From: Buddleja alternifolia
Taxonomy: Eukaryota > Streptophyta > Magnoliopsida > Lamiales > Scrophulariaceae
Length of the DNA: 64,000 nt
Direction: 5' to 3'
Assembly: GCA_019426215.1 (NCBI GenBank)
Contig: CM033396.1
Location: forward strand, 22,087,101-22,151,100
In this document: piece after piece, positions 23,966-36,458 of the stretch
How positions within the stretch are numbered: the stretch's first letter is position 1
Layout: every line of letters starts with the position of its first letter
Made by a program: the position numbers and the translations under genes
The notes under the pieces: generated by a model
The model's database searches: none
What the model saw: only the letters and a program-made list of their open reading frames with translations
What the model was told of the DNA's origin: nothing

Positions 23966-24439
23966 ATTTTGCCCATAGCCTTTGTCTTCAATTTTTGCTT
24001 TGGTTTCTTTTGGATCCCTCTTTTAATACTCATGAAATAGGTTTAGTTTTAATATGTTATGCAAATTACAACTTATGTCTAAATATATAGGGATCATAAC
24101 AACATTCATAAGTATGGCAAAGTGAGCCTATGTACGAGCTCATCATCATAACAATGCAATGAGATTACAATCATGAATATCTTCAGAGGAACACAGAAAT
24201 AAGAGAAAAGTGAATATCAAACTTATATTAATTGCATACTCGTACAACGGAGTATTTGGAGAGGACAAACATAAGTACGAATAACTTAATATAGCAAAAC
24301 AGAAAAACATGTAATCGAAGACAATGATTGGAAAGAACAAAAAAGACACGACACTAAAAATCATACTCCAAGCGCCTAAGCAAGCGAGGAATGACTTTTA
24401 TTATTTGACATAAAAATGAAATATGAAATAACTAACTTC
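23966..24439. other. AT-rich Tat-type spacer
   Basis: AT-rich non-coding sequence between the minisatellite and the integrase remnant. The 72-residue minus-strand open frame at 24146-24364 is a hydrophobic composition artefact, with no supporting similarity. No clear structure is visible. Confidence 0.4.
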
Positions 24440-25123
24440 TTGACGTCTCTCCTGCTTTCTTCTAAAAGTAGAACTTCCTCAGATTTGCGCATTCCAAGGC
24501 CTAGTTAGCCTTCTTCCATCTATGTCTTCCAGCATATAGGCACCTCAACTTAGGATCTAGGTACCCTTTTAGGGACCCTTCCACTTGGGTCCTAGCTTCC
24601 CTACAGGTTTTAGCACATCGGTCCTTCATAAGACTAGTCCTCCCACTTATAGCTCGCGGCTGGCAACCTTATGATTATAACCCACAACTATCCTTTGCTT
24701 AAGTTTGCTATCCTCGAATAGGCTCTATTTCTATACGAGTACTCTAGGGTTTGTTTTGGCATTGCTTACACCTTCAGACTAATTCCTTATCATCCAATCA
24801 CATGGTAGGCCAAAAAGTGACCTGCTCTAATAGTTTTAGCTATGATAGCAGTCCCCCTGGCGTGGTTACCACTCAGGACTTTTGTGTGTCTCCCTTAAGA
24901 CTTGTAAGCCTTCCTCATTTGAAAGAAACCTCAAGTAGGGAGGCACAAATGACCTCATGTTTAACACCTCGCCTAGTATAGCAAACCTCATAAACAGGCG
25001 CTGGAACCTGAAGGTCTCCTGCTTATTGCTAGGTAACTTTCCATCTCGGAGGCAGCTTATGATTGGAGTTCTCCAATCGCTTCCCTCCCCTACAACTTTT
25101 ATCTTTCTTTTCCTAATAGTCAT
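24440..25123 (-). pseudogene. Tat-type Ty3/gypsy integrase remnant
   Basis: At 24866-25123 the minus strand encodes DWRTPIISCLRDGKLP, a motif found just before the integrase zinc finger in Tat elements, followed by a stretch like the region leading into the finger. Further left, about 24480-24620, fragments of the C-terminal domain are legible between stops (a WDPSGRVP-like and a GMRKSEE-like piece). The catalytic DDE core is missing or unreadable. Because the protease ends just upstream at about 25424, RT and RNase H have been deleted. Confidence 0.6.
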
Positions 25124-25423
25124 GACTTATTTCCCTCTGGCTTCACAGTGTTCAGGAAACTCTACCTCAGAGGCTCGCTCTCCTTTTCTTATAGCCTCTA
25201 TGTAGCATTTTCAGGATATGTGCTGGTCGCCCTTCATCTCTCCTAAACCTTCCCCTACTAGGAATTTCAACTATATGTGGTATGTCAAGATGGCTGCTTG
25301 GAAAGCATTTAAGGTAGGCCTCCCTATTATCGCATTATATGCCGACGACGAATTTACCACTAAGAACTTGGTCATCTTAGTTCTTTGCCAAGGCTCTGTT
25401 CCTAAGAAAAGGGGTACCTGTAT

Positions 25424-26246
25424 TTAACCCAAGGGTCGGACTACTCTCGCAAATCCAAAGAGGGCCGTCTCCGCGGGCTCCATTTTTACCTCTCCTAAAT
25501 CCATTTGTTTAAGTGCAAGGTTAAATATCACATTCACTGAACTCCCATTATCAATAAAGACTCGACCTACGTCGTAACTTGTGATGGTAGCAGTGATAAT
25601 TAACACGTCATGGTGAGCACAATGAAGCATATGATAATCCGCCGGTCAAAATAGGATGAGTGGTTCAGTATTTACATCAGCTATCTCTAAGCAAGAAGAC
25701 TCACGTAGAGTTGTGATATGAGCTCGCCTAGCTCTATAAGAATCCTCGTCAGTGGGTCCTCTTGATATCATGCTAATGAAGCCCTTATTGTTTGTATTGG
25801 TCCCCTTCATAGGCTCATTTTTCATAGGTTGAGCTCTAGGAGCTCCCTGGGGGCGCGACTGCGGTCCCTTGTCTTGCCTCCTCTCTTCATCCCTATGTTT
25901 CACCGGTGATGGGCTTCTTTCGAACAACCTAGAGCTTTTCTCGTGATCTTGACATATGAGTTCTTGCAGATATTCTCTTTCAATCAAGCATTCTATCTCA
26001 TGTAGCAAATGTCGGCATATGTTAGTGTCATGACCATAATCCTTATGAAACCAACAGTATCTGTCAAACTTATTATTCATGGGTCCCCAAAAGAAGCTCT
26101 TAGTTTATCTTACAATATTCTTATGCTCTACTGCCATGAGCTTTTGAGTAGATGTTACTTTCAGGGGTGTATGTTGGCTATATTGGAGCCTCTCTCGGTA
26201 ATTGTCTCAGCAGGAGGTCTTCTATGTGCTAGTCTTGTATCTTTTT
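25424..26246 (-). pseudogene. Tat-type gag C-terminus (finger) and aspartic protease
   Basis: The open frame 25646-26080 contains CWFHKDYGHDTNICRHL, the C-H-C-type finger of Tat/Ogre gag proteins (here FH..GH..C), then basic and Pro/Arg-rich sequence. Next, 25424-25630 carries VGRVFIDNGSSVNVIF, where DNGSS stands for the protease active site DSGSS. A TGA/TAG break separates the two pieces near 25640. The frame leads directly into the 3' flank of the young Sirevirus insertion and resumes at 40550. Confidence 0.8.
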
Positions 26247-28010
26247 TGTTGGTCCCAAGTGGTATACGAAAGGGTCTAGAAGGGGGGCGGGTTGAATAGA
26301 CCCTGAAGTCTTTTTCGACTTCTTAAAAATTCGTATCACTTTGAAGTATTTGAACGCTTGACAAGTTTAAGCGCTGGATGTGACGCTTGAGAAACGTTAA
26401 CTTAGACTCGGTGATTTCAACGCTTACCAAAGTAGGGCAGAGTTTAGTCACTAAATCAGAGTTAGCACAGCGGAAGTATTTTATAACTTAGCGTTCAGTT
26501 AATTAATCGAAAGTAGTCGCTTAGTTGTTTTAAGACTTTATCAGAATGTATGCAGTATGAATAGTAAAGCAGTAAAACAATGAATGCTTAAAGAGGTAAA
26601 TGACACAAGATATTTGTAAGGTTCACTGGGTGATGTAATCCCAGCTATGTCCTTCTTCTCCTTTTATCAGGGAGGTTTTTCCACTATGATGATTATCGAA
26701 GAGTCACACAGAGACTTCTACAAGATAGAGGGAGATTGGATATGATCTTGGAACTCCTTGGTCACACAGATTTCAGCTCCACTAAAGATCTTCTATCCCC
26801 TTGCTTCTTTCACTCAGAAATGGTGCAAGTTACTTTTGATCTCGGAACTCCTTGGTCACACAGATTTCAGCTCCAATAGAGATCAACTTCAACAAGCTTC
26901 TTTTACACAAAAATATTGCTTGCAAGTCAACCAGTTTTCTCACTCAGATGAAAGGTGTTGATGGTTTTGGTCACGGGTTTGTTTGTTTTTGGAAAGTTCA
27001 AACAACTTGGGGATATCTCAATGGTAGTATAGGTTCTTCTTAAAAAAGGATTTGAGATATGGGTGACTGTCTCTGGAATATTTGTGAAAAGCTTATATGG
27101 ATATTTGGCTATGATTTTTAGTAAGCTTTTCTTTCAACAAAGTAGGTAATTTTTTTTTGTGTGTCAGTTTACTTGTTTGTTGAAAGAGCTATTTATAAGG
27201 TATTGGTGGTTTTTGTCCGTTTGACTCGGTTGGAGTCTCGTTTCCCCAAACATTCCTTGAGTTCAGACATTTCTAACTTTGGGTATATTTAATTGGTTAG
27301 GCATGGTCTTGGTTTCATAAATCTGACAGTCTAGGTCAAAGATATGGCTTGCCCATAAGTTATAGTGCTTATATTTTAATAGCACTTATCCGACTTTTAA
27401 TGCATCTTGTCTTATTTCCGTTGGAAATAATTCGTCCGTTTGATTCATGCATTTTTTTTTAAGTCTCTGGATGGTTTTGGGTTTGAATTTTTCAGGTTAC
27501 GTTCTTTGTAGGTTGTGTTGGTTTAACCTTTTTGGACGCTTGCTGAAGAGAATAGTTATTCTCGTGTATTGGACAGACGCTTGGACTGATCCTGACTTTC
27601 TTTTCTTTATTTCAGACGCTTACTCTTCAATCTTGTCTTGATGGTCTCACTGAGAATTCCGTCATTTCACTTGATGTTGAGTATTCGGCCTGAGTTATCC
27701 ATTTGTAGTTTGAGCACTGGGATAATCCCTAAAGCGTTTGACGGACGCTTCAAGATATCTTTATCCATTGTAGCTTTAGACGCTTGATCTTCACCTTCAT
27801 CACTTGGTAGACTCACCCAGAATTTTCCTAAGTGTTTTAGTGTCACATACTTAGTCTAAAGAATTCTACAAAGATAAATACTATAAGCCTAAGATAAATA
27901 AGCTTTCAGGTACTTATACATAACATTCTATGAAAGCTTTTACACTTTTCGGAGTCTAACAGAAAGTCCTATTTGTCATCATCAAAACATCTAATATGAA
28001 ATTCCTAACA
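26247..28010 (-). mobile_element. 3' LTR of the young Sirevirus (1,764 bp)
   Basis: It differs from the partner LTR at 38779-40544 at few sites. It is longer than the A and B subfamily LTRs. Part of the excess is an internal direct duplication around 26742-26800 and 26838-26896 (sharing 'actccttggtcacacagatt'). A TATA box lies on the minus strand near 27187-27200 (CTTATAAATAGC). The plus-strand small open frames here are chance. Confidence 0.93.
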
Positions 28011-28023
28011 ATTTCCCCCTTTT
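28011..28023 (-). promoter_or_regulatory. Polypurine tract of the young Sirevirus
   Basis: The plus strand atttccccctttt next to the LTR end gives AAAAGGGGGAAAT on the element strand, directly before the 3' LTR. It is identical to the copy 1 tract. Confidence 0.8.
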
Positions 28024-28192
28024 TGATGATGGCAATACTTATTTAGTTCAAGCGTTAGATACCTGAAGGTTAGCGTAAGTTAGTAAGTTAGTTTGAGCTT
28101 TAACGAGATGTTTCAGCTGTAAAATGCATTTTATATATATATTTCAAAGTACAGGCATTTTACAACTAAAAAGAGAGAGACACAAGTAAAAA

Positions 28193-31100
28193 TCAAGATC
28201 GTGGCTTGGTCTTGTATCTCTTAGTCATTTCAGCACGGATTGCTTCAGTTATCTGATCTTCTAACGTCATCATTGCAGCATGATCTTTACTGATTATGTG
28301 CTTGTTTTCTTGAACTTGTCGTGCCTTAAAGGCAATGAAGTGTTTATCCCATTCCTCTGGACTGATGCCTATGTATCGTAGGCAAATTCTGAAGGTTTGG
28401 TCGAAGTCAGACATTTTTCTTTCTAAGGCTAATACTGCTGGATCAGATGGTTCTGGAATTGATGCTCTGAGAAGAGGAATGTCAAACTGTTCAAGCAGTG
28501 CTCTTGAAGGCAATGGAAGAGTTGGATAGAGCACTCTGGGAGTTTCTTTCTTATTGGACGCTTCAACCGATGTGGTTACCCAAGAGGGATAGGGATACCT
28601 TGGTTCTGCACTCAGTGTGAGAGAAGTATCAATGTGTTGACGCTTGGATGGTGGAGGAGGAACTTGATCTTTAGATGTTGACGATTTCCTCTTTTCTCCC
28701 TTCTTTTCCCCCTTATTGCCATCATCAGTCTGTATGAAATGCTGAGTAAGAAGACTGACTTGAGTAGCAATCTAAGCGACAGAGGCCTCAAGAGTGGTTA
28801 GACGCTGGTCGAAATGTTCTTTCATGACCAGGAGTTGAGCTTGATTAGCGTCTGTGAGAGAGGTCTCGAAAGCCGTGAACCGGTCTTGTAGATCATTGGT
28901 TAAAGCCACATGACTTGCCTGAGTAGCTGTAGATAGTTGCTGTATTTGAGCGAGGCATTCAGTCATGGACGGTTGAGCGTTGGGAAGTGCAGTGCGGACT
29001 TGAGGCTTAAAACGAGATGTGTGTTTGAGAGATTCAATAGGTACTTGATTAGTAGGATCAAATACTGTTCCTCGAAGCTCTGGAGCAGTGTTGGACTCGG
29101 TGGATGCAGTAGAGTCGGATTCAGTTGGACTGGGGGAATGAGGCGCTTGAGGTAATTCTAATAAGCGCTCAGGAGCAGGTAACGTGTCAGCTGGTGCTGT
29201 AGTAAGTTCTGATTCTATACGGCTAAAGTCCGTAAACCGAAAGTCCAAGCTGGCAAACGGTTCATCTGCATATGGATACGTAGCAGTGTGCAGAAGTTCA
29301 TTCAAATGTAGAGTGGGGAGATAAGTACCTTGAATGAACGTTCTGATAGGACTATCCAGTGCCCTGATATACAGTGGCCCGAGGATATCCAACACATGAG
29401 TGGGAAAGATTTTGGAGGGCGCTTTGCAGATGGAGAATAAGGCATCTGGGCAATAGTGTTGTGAGAAGCCAATTAGCCGATCTGTTGGGAGAGTCTTCGG
29501 TTTCCGAGAGTCGGGAACGCGGAGCCGGTAATACTCTTCCAAGTATGGGTAGATGGCTGAAGCAAGCGCTTGAGATCTTTCTAGCAGCGATAAAACAAAA
29601 TCATAGTGACTGAAGACTTCTTGTCGAATAGACGGAAGAAGTGGATATCCTCTGAAAGGATTGATCTGAGAGCCATCCCATTGTCGCAGATTGTCTGTGA
29701 AGATTTTGTCGAATAGAGAGACTGGAGGCATAATTGCCATCATGAGAGAAAAGTTGTCTTCACAGTGGCTAGGGGTGCAGTTCAGACAGGACAGGGGAGA
29801 AGAACCGCTGGTGGACGCTTGATCAGCAAAGCGTAGAGAAGAGTTGGCCAGTTTGTGCAACGCTTGTCTTAAGCGGTGTTCAGGTTGATGGCGGATCAGA
29901 GGCAGCTTCAGAACGGGTCCAAGTCTATGCTGGCGCTGCGTCAGCATGTAGCGTGCAAATTTGGTCTTTTTATCATGAATCCCTATTCTGAACAGATGGG
30001 GAGCACTAACCAAGTCTTCAAATTTATACGTGTCACCCATGTAAGCTTCAGCCCATCTTATCTCAGTCATACAATACTCAGTTCCTGCATTAAGTATAGC
30101 ACGAAACCCTTGGTGATGAATATCACAGATGGATTCAAAACGATACCTGTCGGGTTGGTAGTTAGCGTTCCAGACGCAGTCAAAATATGCATCGGTTTCA
30201 AGTTGAATCATCTCGGTCAGGGAAGCTGGACGCTCACCGGCATGTACTCCTTTATTCTTCCACAGGAGGAGAGGATTAGCTGAGCGCTTGTTTTCCTTGC
30301 TTTTGACCAGTGTTAGAGAGTGAGAATAGCCTTCTCTGTTTAGTAGCTCTTCCGTTGGGTTCAGAAGCTTATCTGACGCTCATAGACTCTGATGTTGTAG
30401 TCTCTGAGAGCGAAGCCAGTGGGTTTGCTTGTCCCACAGTCCAGATAATAAGCTAAATCAACATCAGCTCTAGGAGTCTTGCCTCCTTGCCGCTGTGCTT
30501 GGAGAGTTACGGAAGCCGGGATGTGTTTGGGAGTCTTCCCGAGTTCAAGAGCTGTGTAGTAAGCTTCATCAGCTGGGGTTGAGGCTGTATTAAAGAGAGT
30601 GTTGCGTACAGCCAGATCAAACTTTATGAGCTTGGCGATATCATTTTCGGCATTGATAAGACTTTCTTCATTGTATCCTGCAGGTATGAAGGTCTCTGCG
30701 GGCGCTGGAGGCAAATAATCGACTGAGTGATCGATAGTCTTTGAGGGATCCAGCTTGAAGAAATGTCGATGAATCACAACGTCGTTAGCATCGCTCTGAC
30801 CTTCTGAGCGTGCCTCTGTTGTACTAGGTAATGCAAGCAATGGTTGAGCCCTTGGGATTTCAGGTTCATCAGGCTCGAGATTTGTAGATTCGATGGCAGC
30901 TTCATGTGCGATGGCCACAATTTGGGCCATATCAACATCCAGATGGACATCAACTGGTGTTTCAAAGGATGATATCGGGACAGCAGCTATGGCTTGATCA
31001 CTTTGTGTAGCCTCAGAAGAAATGGCAGCAGTTGGACGCTTACGTCTCTTGAAGATACGCTTCACATTTATACCTTCGGCGGGGAACGCTTGAGTCTGTG

Positions 31101-32100
31101 GAACTGCAGGTTCTTCAAAGTCAATATTTTTGAGAACCTTTTCCAGATCTTTCCGACTAATGAGGGGTATAGAATCCTCGTCATCTTCATCGCTTTTGAT
31201 AGGTTGAGCCTTGGGCTTTCGAGGAGCCCGTTTCTTTGTGACAGTGGGACGCTTCACATTACGTTTGGCTTTCTCCTGATCTGGACGCTCAGCCTCCTCA
31301 TCTGACGCTGCTCGGACAACTTGGCGCTCAGAGAGAGGCTTAGCAGCACCTCCAACTTTGGGTGGATTGAAAAGATTATTGATGATTCTTGGCCCATAGA
31401 ACTTATGCTTGGCCACGGTGACTCCTGCTGAAGAGGTGCACTCTGCTCGGAAAATTAGATCACTTAAAACTAGACCATAAGGTCTGTTTGAAGTGCGTAG
31501 ACTGTCTCTGAACCTGCTGAATATATAGGCGCTCCAGTTGATTTTTATCTTGAGTAGGATGGCAGTCATCATCTGGAACTGGGTTGGGTTGATTTTGTCG
31601 AAGGTTCCCACTCTGCATTCTATGTTTTTACTGCAGAAATCAGCCAAGACTCGATACCTGTTCACTATATCTTTCTTCTCAAAGTACGGTTTGTATGGAA
31701 CATCATCGTAAGCGCTAATCTGAGTCCAGACTTCTTGAATTTGTTCTTCAGTGATAGTGTCTAAAGTGGCTCCAGCATTAGGTAGAGAGAAATTCTGGGC
31801 AATAGAGGCCGCAGAGAGAGTGAACGTCTTTGATTCCTTCTTGGAGACAGGAAACAAACAAGTGATGGAAGTCTCATCGTCAGACAGTCGAGCATTTCTC
31901 CAGAAAAATTCTAGTTCTTCAGGAAACATATACGAGTATTTCGTGAGAAATTTCTGAAGCCCAGCCTCTGCTACAGAATCCATTATTTCCGTTAAATCAA
32001 TTTGGGGGTTTTCATAGAGAAACTTCCAATCAACTATAAGGCCTTCAGTGATCTTGACAACAACTTCAGCGGTTCCAGCAGTAGCTTTCTTGGGTGCCAT
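28193..32100 (-). pseudogene. Third ORF of the young Sirevirus, about 1,300 codons, two lesions
   Basis: The start chosen is ATG at 32100 (MAPKKATAG), matching the start of the copy 1 ORF; an upstream ATG at 32217 adds a hydrophobic leader not conserved in copy 1. The first part (to 30361) has the 'plant transposon protein' type N-domain, then Lys/Arg-rich patches (KRIFKRRKRP) that could be nuclear localisation signals. A frameshift near 30370-30390 moves reading into the frame open upstream of 30211. This continues to 28774, where one in-frame TAG (28772-28774) interrupts it, and reading then stays open to the stop at 28193. The C-terminal third has heptad-patterned coiled-coil sequence. No membrane segment or signal peptide is visible. 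Its function is unknown, and 'env-like' refers to position only. Confidence 0.8.
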
Positions 32101-33192
32101 TAGTGAGAAGTAGACAGAGATTACGAATGAAAATTTTTGTTTTTGAAAAAGAGAGAGACTTTTTCTTGCACGAATGTAATAGAGTATAAGAGTGTTTGTG
32201 TTCTGCAGAAACTTCAATTTGAATGTTCTGTGTGTTTGAAGTTTGAGATGTTGACACGTGGAGGAATATAAATCTCAGCCATTAAAATATAACTGTGGAC
32301 GTGAATTTAGATTAAATAGGCACGGTTTCTTTTAGTAACTGCCACATATACTATTTTGAAGTCCGATTAAAAGTTTGAAACAGAGACTGAGAGTGATACG
32401 TGTGCCCATGAAAAGCGGATACGTTCTTTATGAAAACTGTTCGGGAACCATAATTTTGAACAACTATTCAAATGCCCGCCAAAAATTTGTTAAAGCGTCC
32501 GGACCTATTCAGAATGACGCTTGAAACAATTTAGTGTTATGTGGACGCTTGAGAATCTTGAGGTCTCTTTCAAGTAACATTTTGTGCTTTAGCGGTCATT
32601 GTAACATATAGAATTATTCCTTTCAGGGTGTATATGAGGACACAGTTTCCCAGTACTTATCATTATGTCTTGGTAGTAGTGTTTTACTTTTGGTTTAAAA
32701 TATTCAGCGCTGGTTGTATTCGTCTAAGATACATGGTAATTGTACTGACGCGTGTACATGTGCTGAACCATCTTTGAAAAACGTGATGAGTACCCATGGG
32801 TTTTCTTGAGCGAAGGGTGAGGAATGTCAAGTCAGCATTAATTGCATTGATTGACTAATCCACTTTCTCGTTTTAGCGTAGGGTAATGTACGCTTGCTTT
32901 TAAAAGGGTCTTTTTACTAACTGCTTTAGCCGGGAATAAAGCTAAGCGTTTAGTTTATTTTGAAAGAAGTGCAGACGCTAAGACAGATTTGTGTAATAAG
33001 CGTCAAAAAGGTTTTAAGTGTATGGTGCTAAGTGCGTATGACCGATGCAAGGGAAAACATTTTTGGTCATATTCACTTAGGTATAGTTAGCTCTTTTAAG
33101 GTTCCCCCTATGTAGGTTCCCCATAAATTTCATAACATACAGTGAATTCCCCCTAAATTTCATGCCTAACAAAAGTATGATGTTTCGAATGA
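32101..33192 (-). other. Young Sirevirus spacer between pol and third ORF
   Basis: No gene. It contains two or three polypurine-like tracts (plus strand gttccccctatg at 33101, ttccccataaat near 33118, attccccctaaattt near 33146). The last sits in a block conserved after pol in copy 1. It likely includes the leader or promoter for third-ORF expression, but no TATA box stands out with confidence. Confidence 0.6.
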
Positions 33193-36100
33193 TTAAGCAT
33201 TTAGATCAATCATACCTAGTTCACTTCTTAAAGTGAGAAAACGTTGTTCGTTAAGCGCTTTGGTGAAGATATCTGCCAGTTGCTTTTCTGTACCAATGAA
33301 GTGCATGGAGATATCTTTCTTTTGAACGTGGTCACGTAGAAAGTGATAGCGAATGTCAATGTGTTTGGTTCTAGAGTGAAGAACTGGATTTTGAGTCATT
33401 GCTAAGGCGCTTTGATTGTCACAATGGATAGGAGTTGGATCTAGGATTATTCCATAATCTCTAAGTTGTTGCCTCATCCAAAGGATCTGTGCACAACAGC
33501 TTCCAGCGGCTACATACTCAGCCTCAGCGGTGGAAGTAGCGATGGACTGTTGCTTCTTACTATGCCATGAAATTAGTCTATCACCTAGAAATTGACATGT
33601 TCCACTAGTACTTTTTCTATCTATTTTGCATCCTGCAAAATCTGCATCTGAATAACCAATTAGTTCAAAAGGAGAATCCCTAGGATACCATAAGCCCACA
33701 TTTTGTGTGCCTTTTAGGTACTTAAGGATTCTTTTAGCAGCAATTAAGTGTGATTCTCTAGGATCAGCTTGAAATCGTGCACACATGCATACTGAGAACA
33801 TAATATCAGGTCTACTAGCTGTAAGATAAAGAAGTGATCCAATAATACCTCTATAGTTAGTGATATCAATTTTCTTTCCATTATCGTCTCTATCTAGCTT
33901 AAGCGTTTGGCTCATTGGAATTTTTGAAGGTGATGCATTTTCCATACCAAATTTCTTGATCATATCTCTAGTATATTTAGTTTGATTTATGAATATGCCA
34001 TTAGGGAGTTGTTTAACTTGTAATCCTAGGAAGAAAGTTAATTCACCCATCATGCTCATTTCAAATTGATCTTGCATCATTTTCGAAAATTTCTCACATA
34101 GACGCTTATTGGTAGATCCAAATATAATATCATCAACATAAATTTGAACTAGGAGAATATCTCCATTATGGGTAATTTTGAATAACGTTGTGTCAACGCT
34201 GCCTTTTGAAAAGCCTTTACCTATAAGGAAGATAGAAAGAGTGTCATACCATGCTCGTGGTGCTTGTTTAAGACCATAGAGTGCCTTGTCCAATTTGTAA
34301 ACCATGCTTTTCCCATGGTTGTTGATGAATCCTGGTGGTTGCTCCACATATACTTCTTCTTGGAGTTTACCATTCAGAAATGCACTCTTTACGTCCATTT
34401 GATACACTGTAAATTTGTTAAATGCTGCAAACGCTAGAAACATGCGGATTGCTTCAAGTCGGGCAACTGGAGCGTATGTTTCATCAAAGTCGATGCCCTC
34501 TTCTTGACAGTATCCCTGAGCTACGAGTCTGGCTTTGTTTCTAATCACAATCCCATTCTCATCCATTTTGTTTCTATAGACCCATCTAGTTCCAATGACC
34601 CCTTGGTGGGTTGGTCTTGGTACTAGCGTCCATACCTCATTTCTTTCAAATTGGTTTAGCTCTTCTTGCATGGCTTCTATCCAACTTGGATCGTTAAGCG
34701 CTTCATCCACTTTCTTTGGTTCCATTTGAGATAGGAAGCTTGCAAACATGGCCTCATTTATTGTAGCGGCTCTTGTTCTAACGGGTGCTCCAATATCTCC
34801 AATAATTAGTTCTGGTGGATGGTCTCTGAGCCATTTTCTGTCTGGTTGGAACGAGTTAAGAGATTGATCTAACGTTTGATTAAACTGTGTAGGCGCTTGA
34901 CCAATTCCTTGCGTAGGCGCTTCAGTGTTTATAGTTTGAATTTGCTCTTGATGAACATTCCCTTCATGATCATCAGCGTTTCTTGCAATGTCATCGTTGA
35001 TGTCTTTACGAGTAGTCTTAGGATTAGGTACAATGATTTCATTATCTTCATCAATATCACTATCATCACACAGATTGATTTGTGACGCTTGTTGAGATAA
35101 ATCTTCAATTCCTGCATCATTAATATTAACCTTACTCGGTTCTTGGTTAGCATCATCAAACACAACATGAATGGATTCTTCAACCTTCGATTTGATCTTA
35201 TTTAAGATGCGAAAGCTCTTTCCATTTTTGGCGTAACCTAGAAAGATTCCTTCATCTGCTTTAGGATCAAATGTCTTTAGGCTTTGGGAACCATTGTTAT
35301 GAATGAAACATTTTGAACCAAATACATGAAAGTATGAAACATTCGGCTTACGTCCCTTCCATAACTCATATGGAGTCTTTTCATGTTGCTTGTTGATCAT
35401 ACACCGGTTCTGAGTGTAGCAAGCAGTGTTGATAGCTTCGGCCCACAACCTTTGAGGCAGCTTAGACTCGGCTAACATAGTCCTAGCGGCTTCTTTAAGC
35501 GTTCTGTTCCGTCGTTCAGCAACTCCATTTTGTTGAGGTGTTCTAGGTGCTGAATACTCATGAAGTATTCCAAAGTCTTTACAAAATTTCTCAACAATAT
35601 GGTTAGTAAATTCAGTTCCTCTATCACTTCTAATTCTTGTTACTTTTAGATCTTTTGAGTTTTGTAGTTGACGAATTAGAGAGGTGAGCTTGGCACTAGT
35701 TTCATCTTTAGATGCTAGAAATTCTACCCATGTATAGCGTGAAAAATCATCAACTATTACTAGTGAATACTTTTTACCACTAACGCTCATGATTTGAATA
35801 GGACCAAACAAATCTAAATGTAGTAATTCAAGTATTCGAGAGGTCGATAGATGAAGCTTCTTCTTAAAGGATGATTTAACTTGTTTACCCATTTGACAGG
35901 CATCACATAAGCGATCTTTATTAAAGGAACCTTTAGGTAATCCCTCTACGAGATTTAGAGATATTAATTGAGAGATTGTTTTGAAATTGAGGTGATTCAT
36001 TTTTCTGTGCCATAACCAACCTAATTCGTTTTGATTCTTAGCTACGAAACATGTAGGGTTGTTATCTAATGTTGAATCCCAATCTACTAAGTATACATTG

Positions 36101-36444
36101 TTTGTTCTTCTTCCTTTTAATTTAGTAGATCCTGTCTTAACATCGATTATCTCGCACAAGTCACTAGAAAATTTAATTTCAAAGCCTTTATCACAGAATT
36201 GACTTATGCTTAGGAGATTATGTTTAAGACCCTCGACATAGTATACATCATTGATCATGATGTTCCCCCTATGCATGATACCTATACCTTTAGTTTTACC
36301 TTTAGAATTATCACCGAATATAACTTGAGGACCATTGGTTGCACGATAGTTGATCAAGAGATCCTTTGATCCAGTCATGTGTCTCGATGATCCACTATCT
36401 ATGTACCATACTGAAGCGTCGGTGTTGGCTCTAGGTACCTGCAT
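33193..36444 (-). CDS. pol: Sirevirus pol: protease, integrase, reverse transcriptase, RNase H
   Basis: 1,083 residues from ATG 36444. The protease has DSGSS at 16-20. The integrase zinc finger uses H146, H151, C180 and C183, and its catalytic triad is D211, D274 and E310 with the classic 35-residue D-E spacing. Reverse transcriptase has MDVKSAF (D684) and YVDD at 769-772. RNase H has YSDADF (about 932-936), E976 and D1009. All key residues are present. The copia domain order (integrase before RT) and the Sirevirus-like gag fix the family. The true polyprotein would begin upstream in gag; here the ORF is separated from gag by a stop and frame change at 36459-36461. The ATG may not be the native initiation site. 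Confidence 0.95.
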   Translation of the reverse strand: MQVPRANTDASVWYIDSGSSRHMTGSKDLLINYRATNGPQVIFGDNSKGKTKGIGIMHRGNIMINDVYYVEGLKHNLLSISQFCDKGFEIKFSSDLCEIIDVKTGSTKLKGRRTNNVYLVDWDSTLDNNPTCFVAKNQNELGWLWHRKMNHLNFKTISQLISLNLVEGLPKGSFNKDRLCDACQMGKQVKSSFKKKLHLSTSRILELLHLDLFGPIQIMSVSGKKYSLVIVDDFSRYTWVEFLASKDETSAKLTSLIRQLQNSKDLKVTRIRSDRGTEFTNHIVEKFCKDFGILHEYSAPRTPQQNGVAERRNRTLKEAARTMLAESKLPQRLWAEAINTACYTQNRCMINKQHEKTPYELWKGRKPNVSYFHVFGSKCFIHNNGSQSLKTFDPKADEGIFLGYAKNGKSFRILNKIKSKVEESIHVVFDDANQEPSKVNINDAGIEDLSQQASQINLCDDSDIDEDNEIIVPNPKTTRKDINDDIARNADDHEGNVHQEQIQTINTEAPTQGIGQAPTQFNQTLDQSLNSFQPDRKWLRDHPPELIIGDIGAPVRTRAATINEAMFASFLSQMEPKKVDEALNDPSWIEAMQEELNQFERNEVWTLVPRPTHQGVIGTRWVYRNKMDENGIVIRNKARLVAQGYCQEEGIDFDETYAPVARLEAIRMFLAFAAFNKFTVYQMDVKSAFLNGKLQEEVYVEQPPGFINNHGKSMVYKLDKALYGLKQAPRAWYDTLSIFLIGKGFSKGSVDTTLFKITHNGDILLVQIYVDDIIFGSTNKRLCEKFSKMMQDQFEMSMMGELTFFLGLQVKQLPNGIFINQTKYTRDMIKKFGMENASPSKIPMSQTLKLDRDDNGKKIDITNYRGIIGSLLYLTASRPDIMFSVCMCARFQADPRESHLIAAKRILKYLKGTQNVGLWYPRDSPFELIGYSDADFAGCKIDRKSTSGTCQFLGDRLISWHSKKQQSIATSTAEAEYVAAGSCCAQILWMRQQLRDYGIILDPTPIHCDNQSALAMTQNPVLHSRTKHIDIRYHFLRDHVQKKDISMHFIGTEKQLADIFTKALNEQRFLTLRSELGMIDLNA

Positions 36445-36458
36445 TCAAAAGGGCAGAT

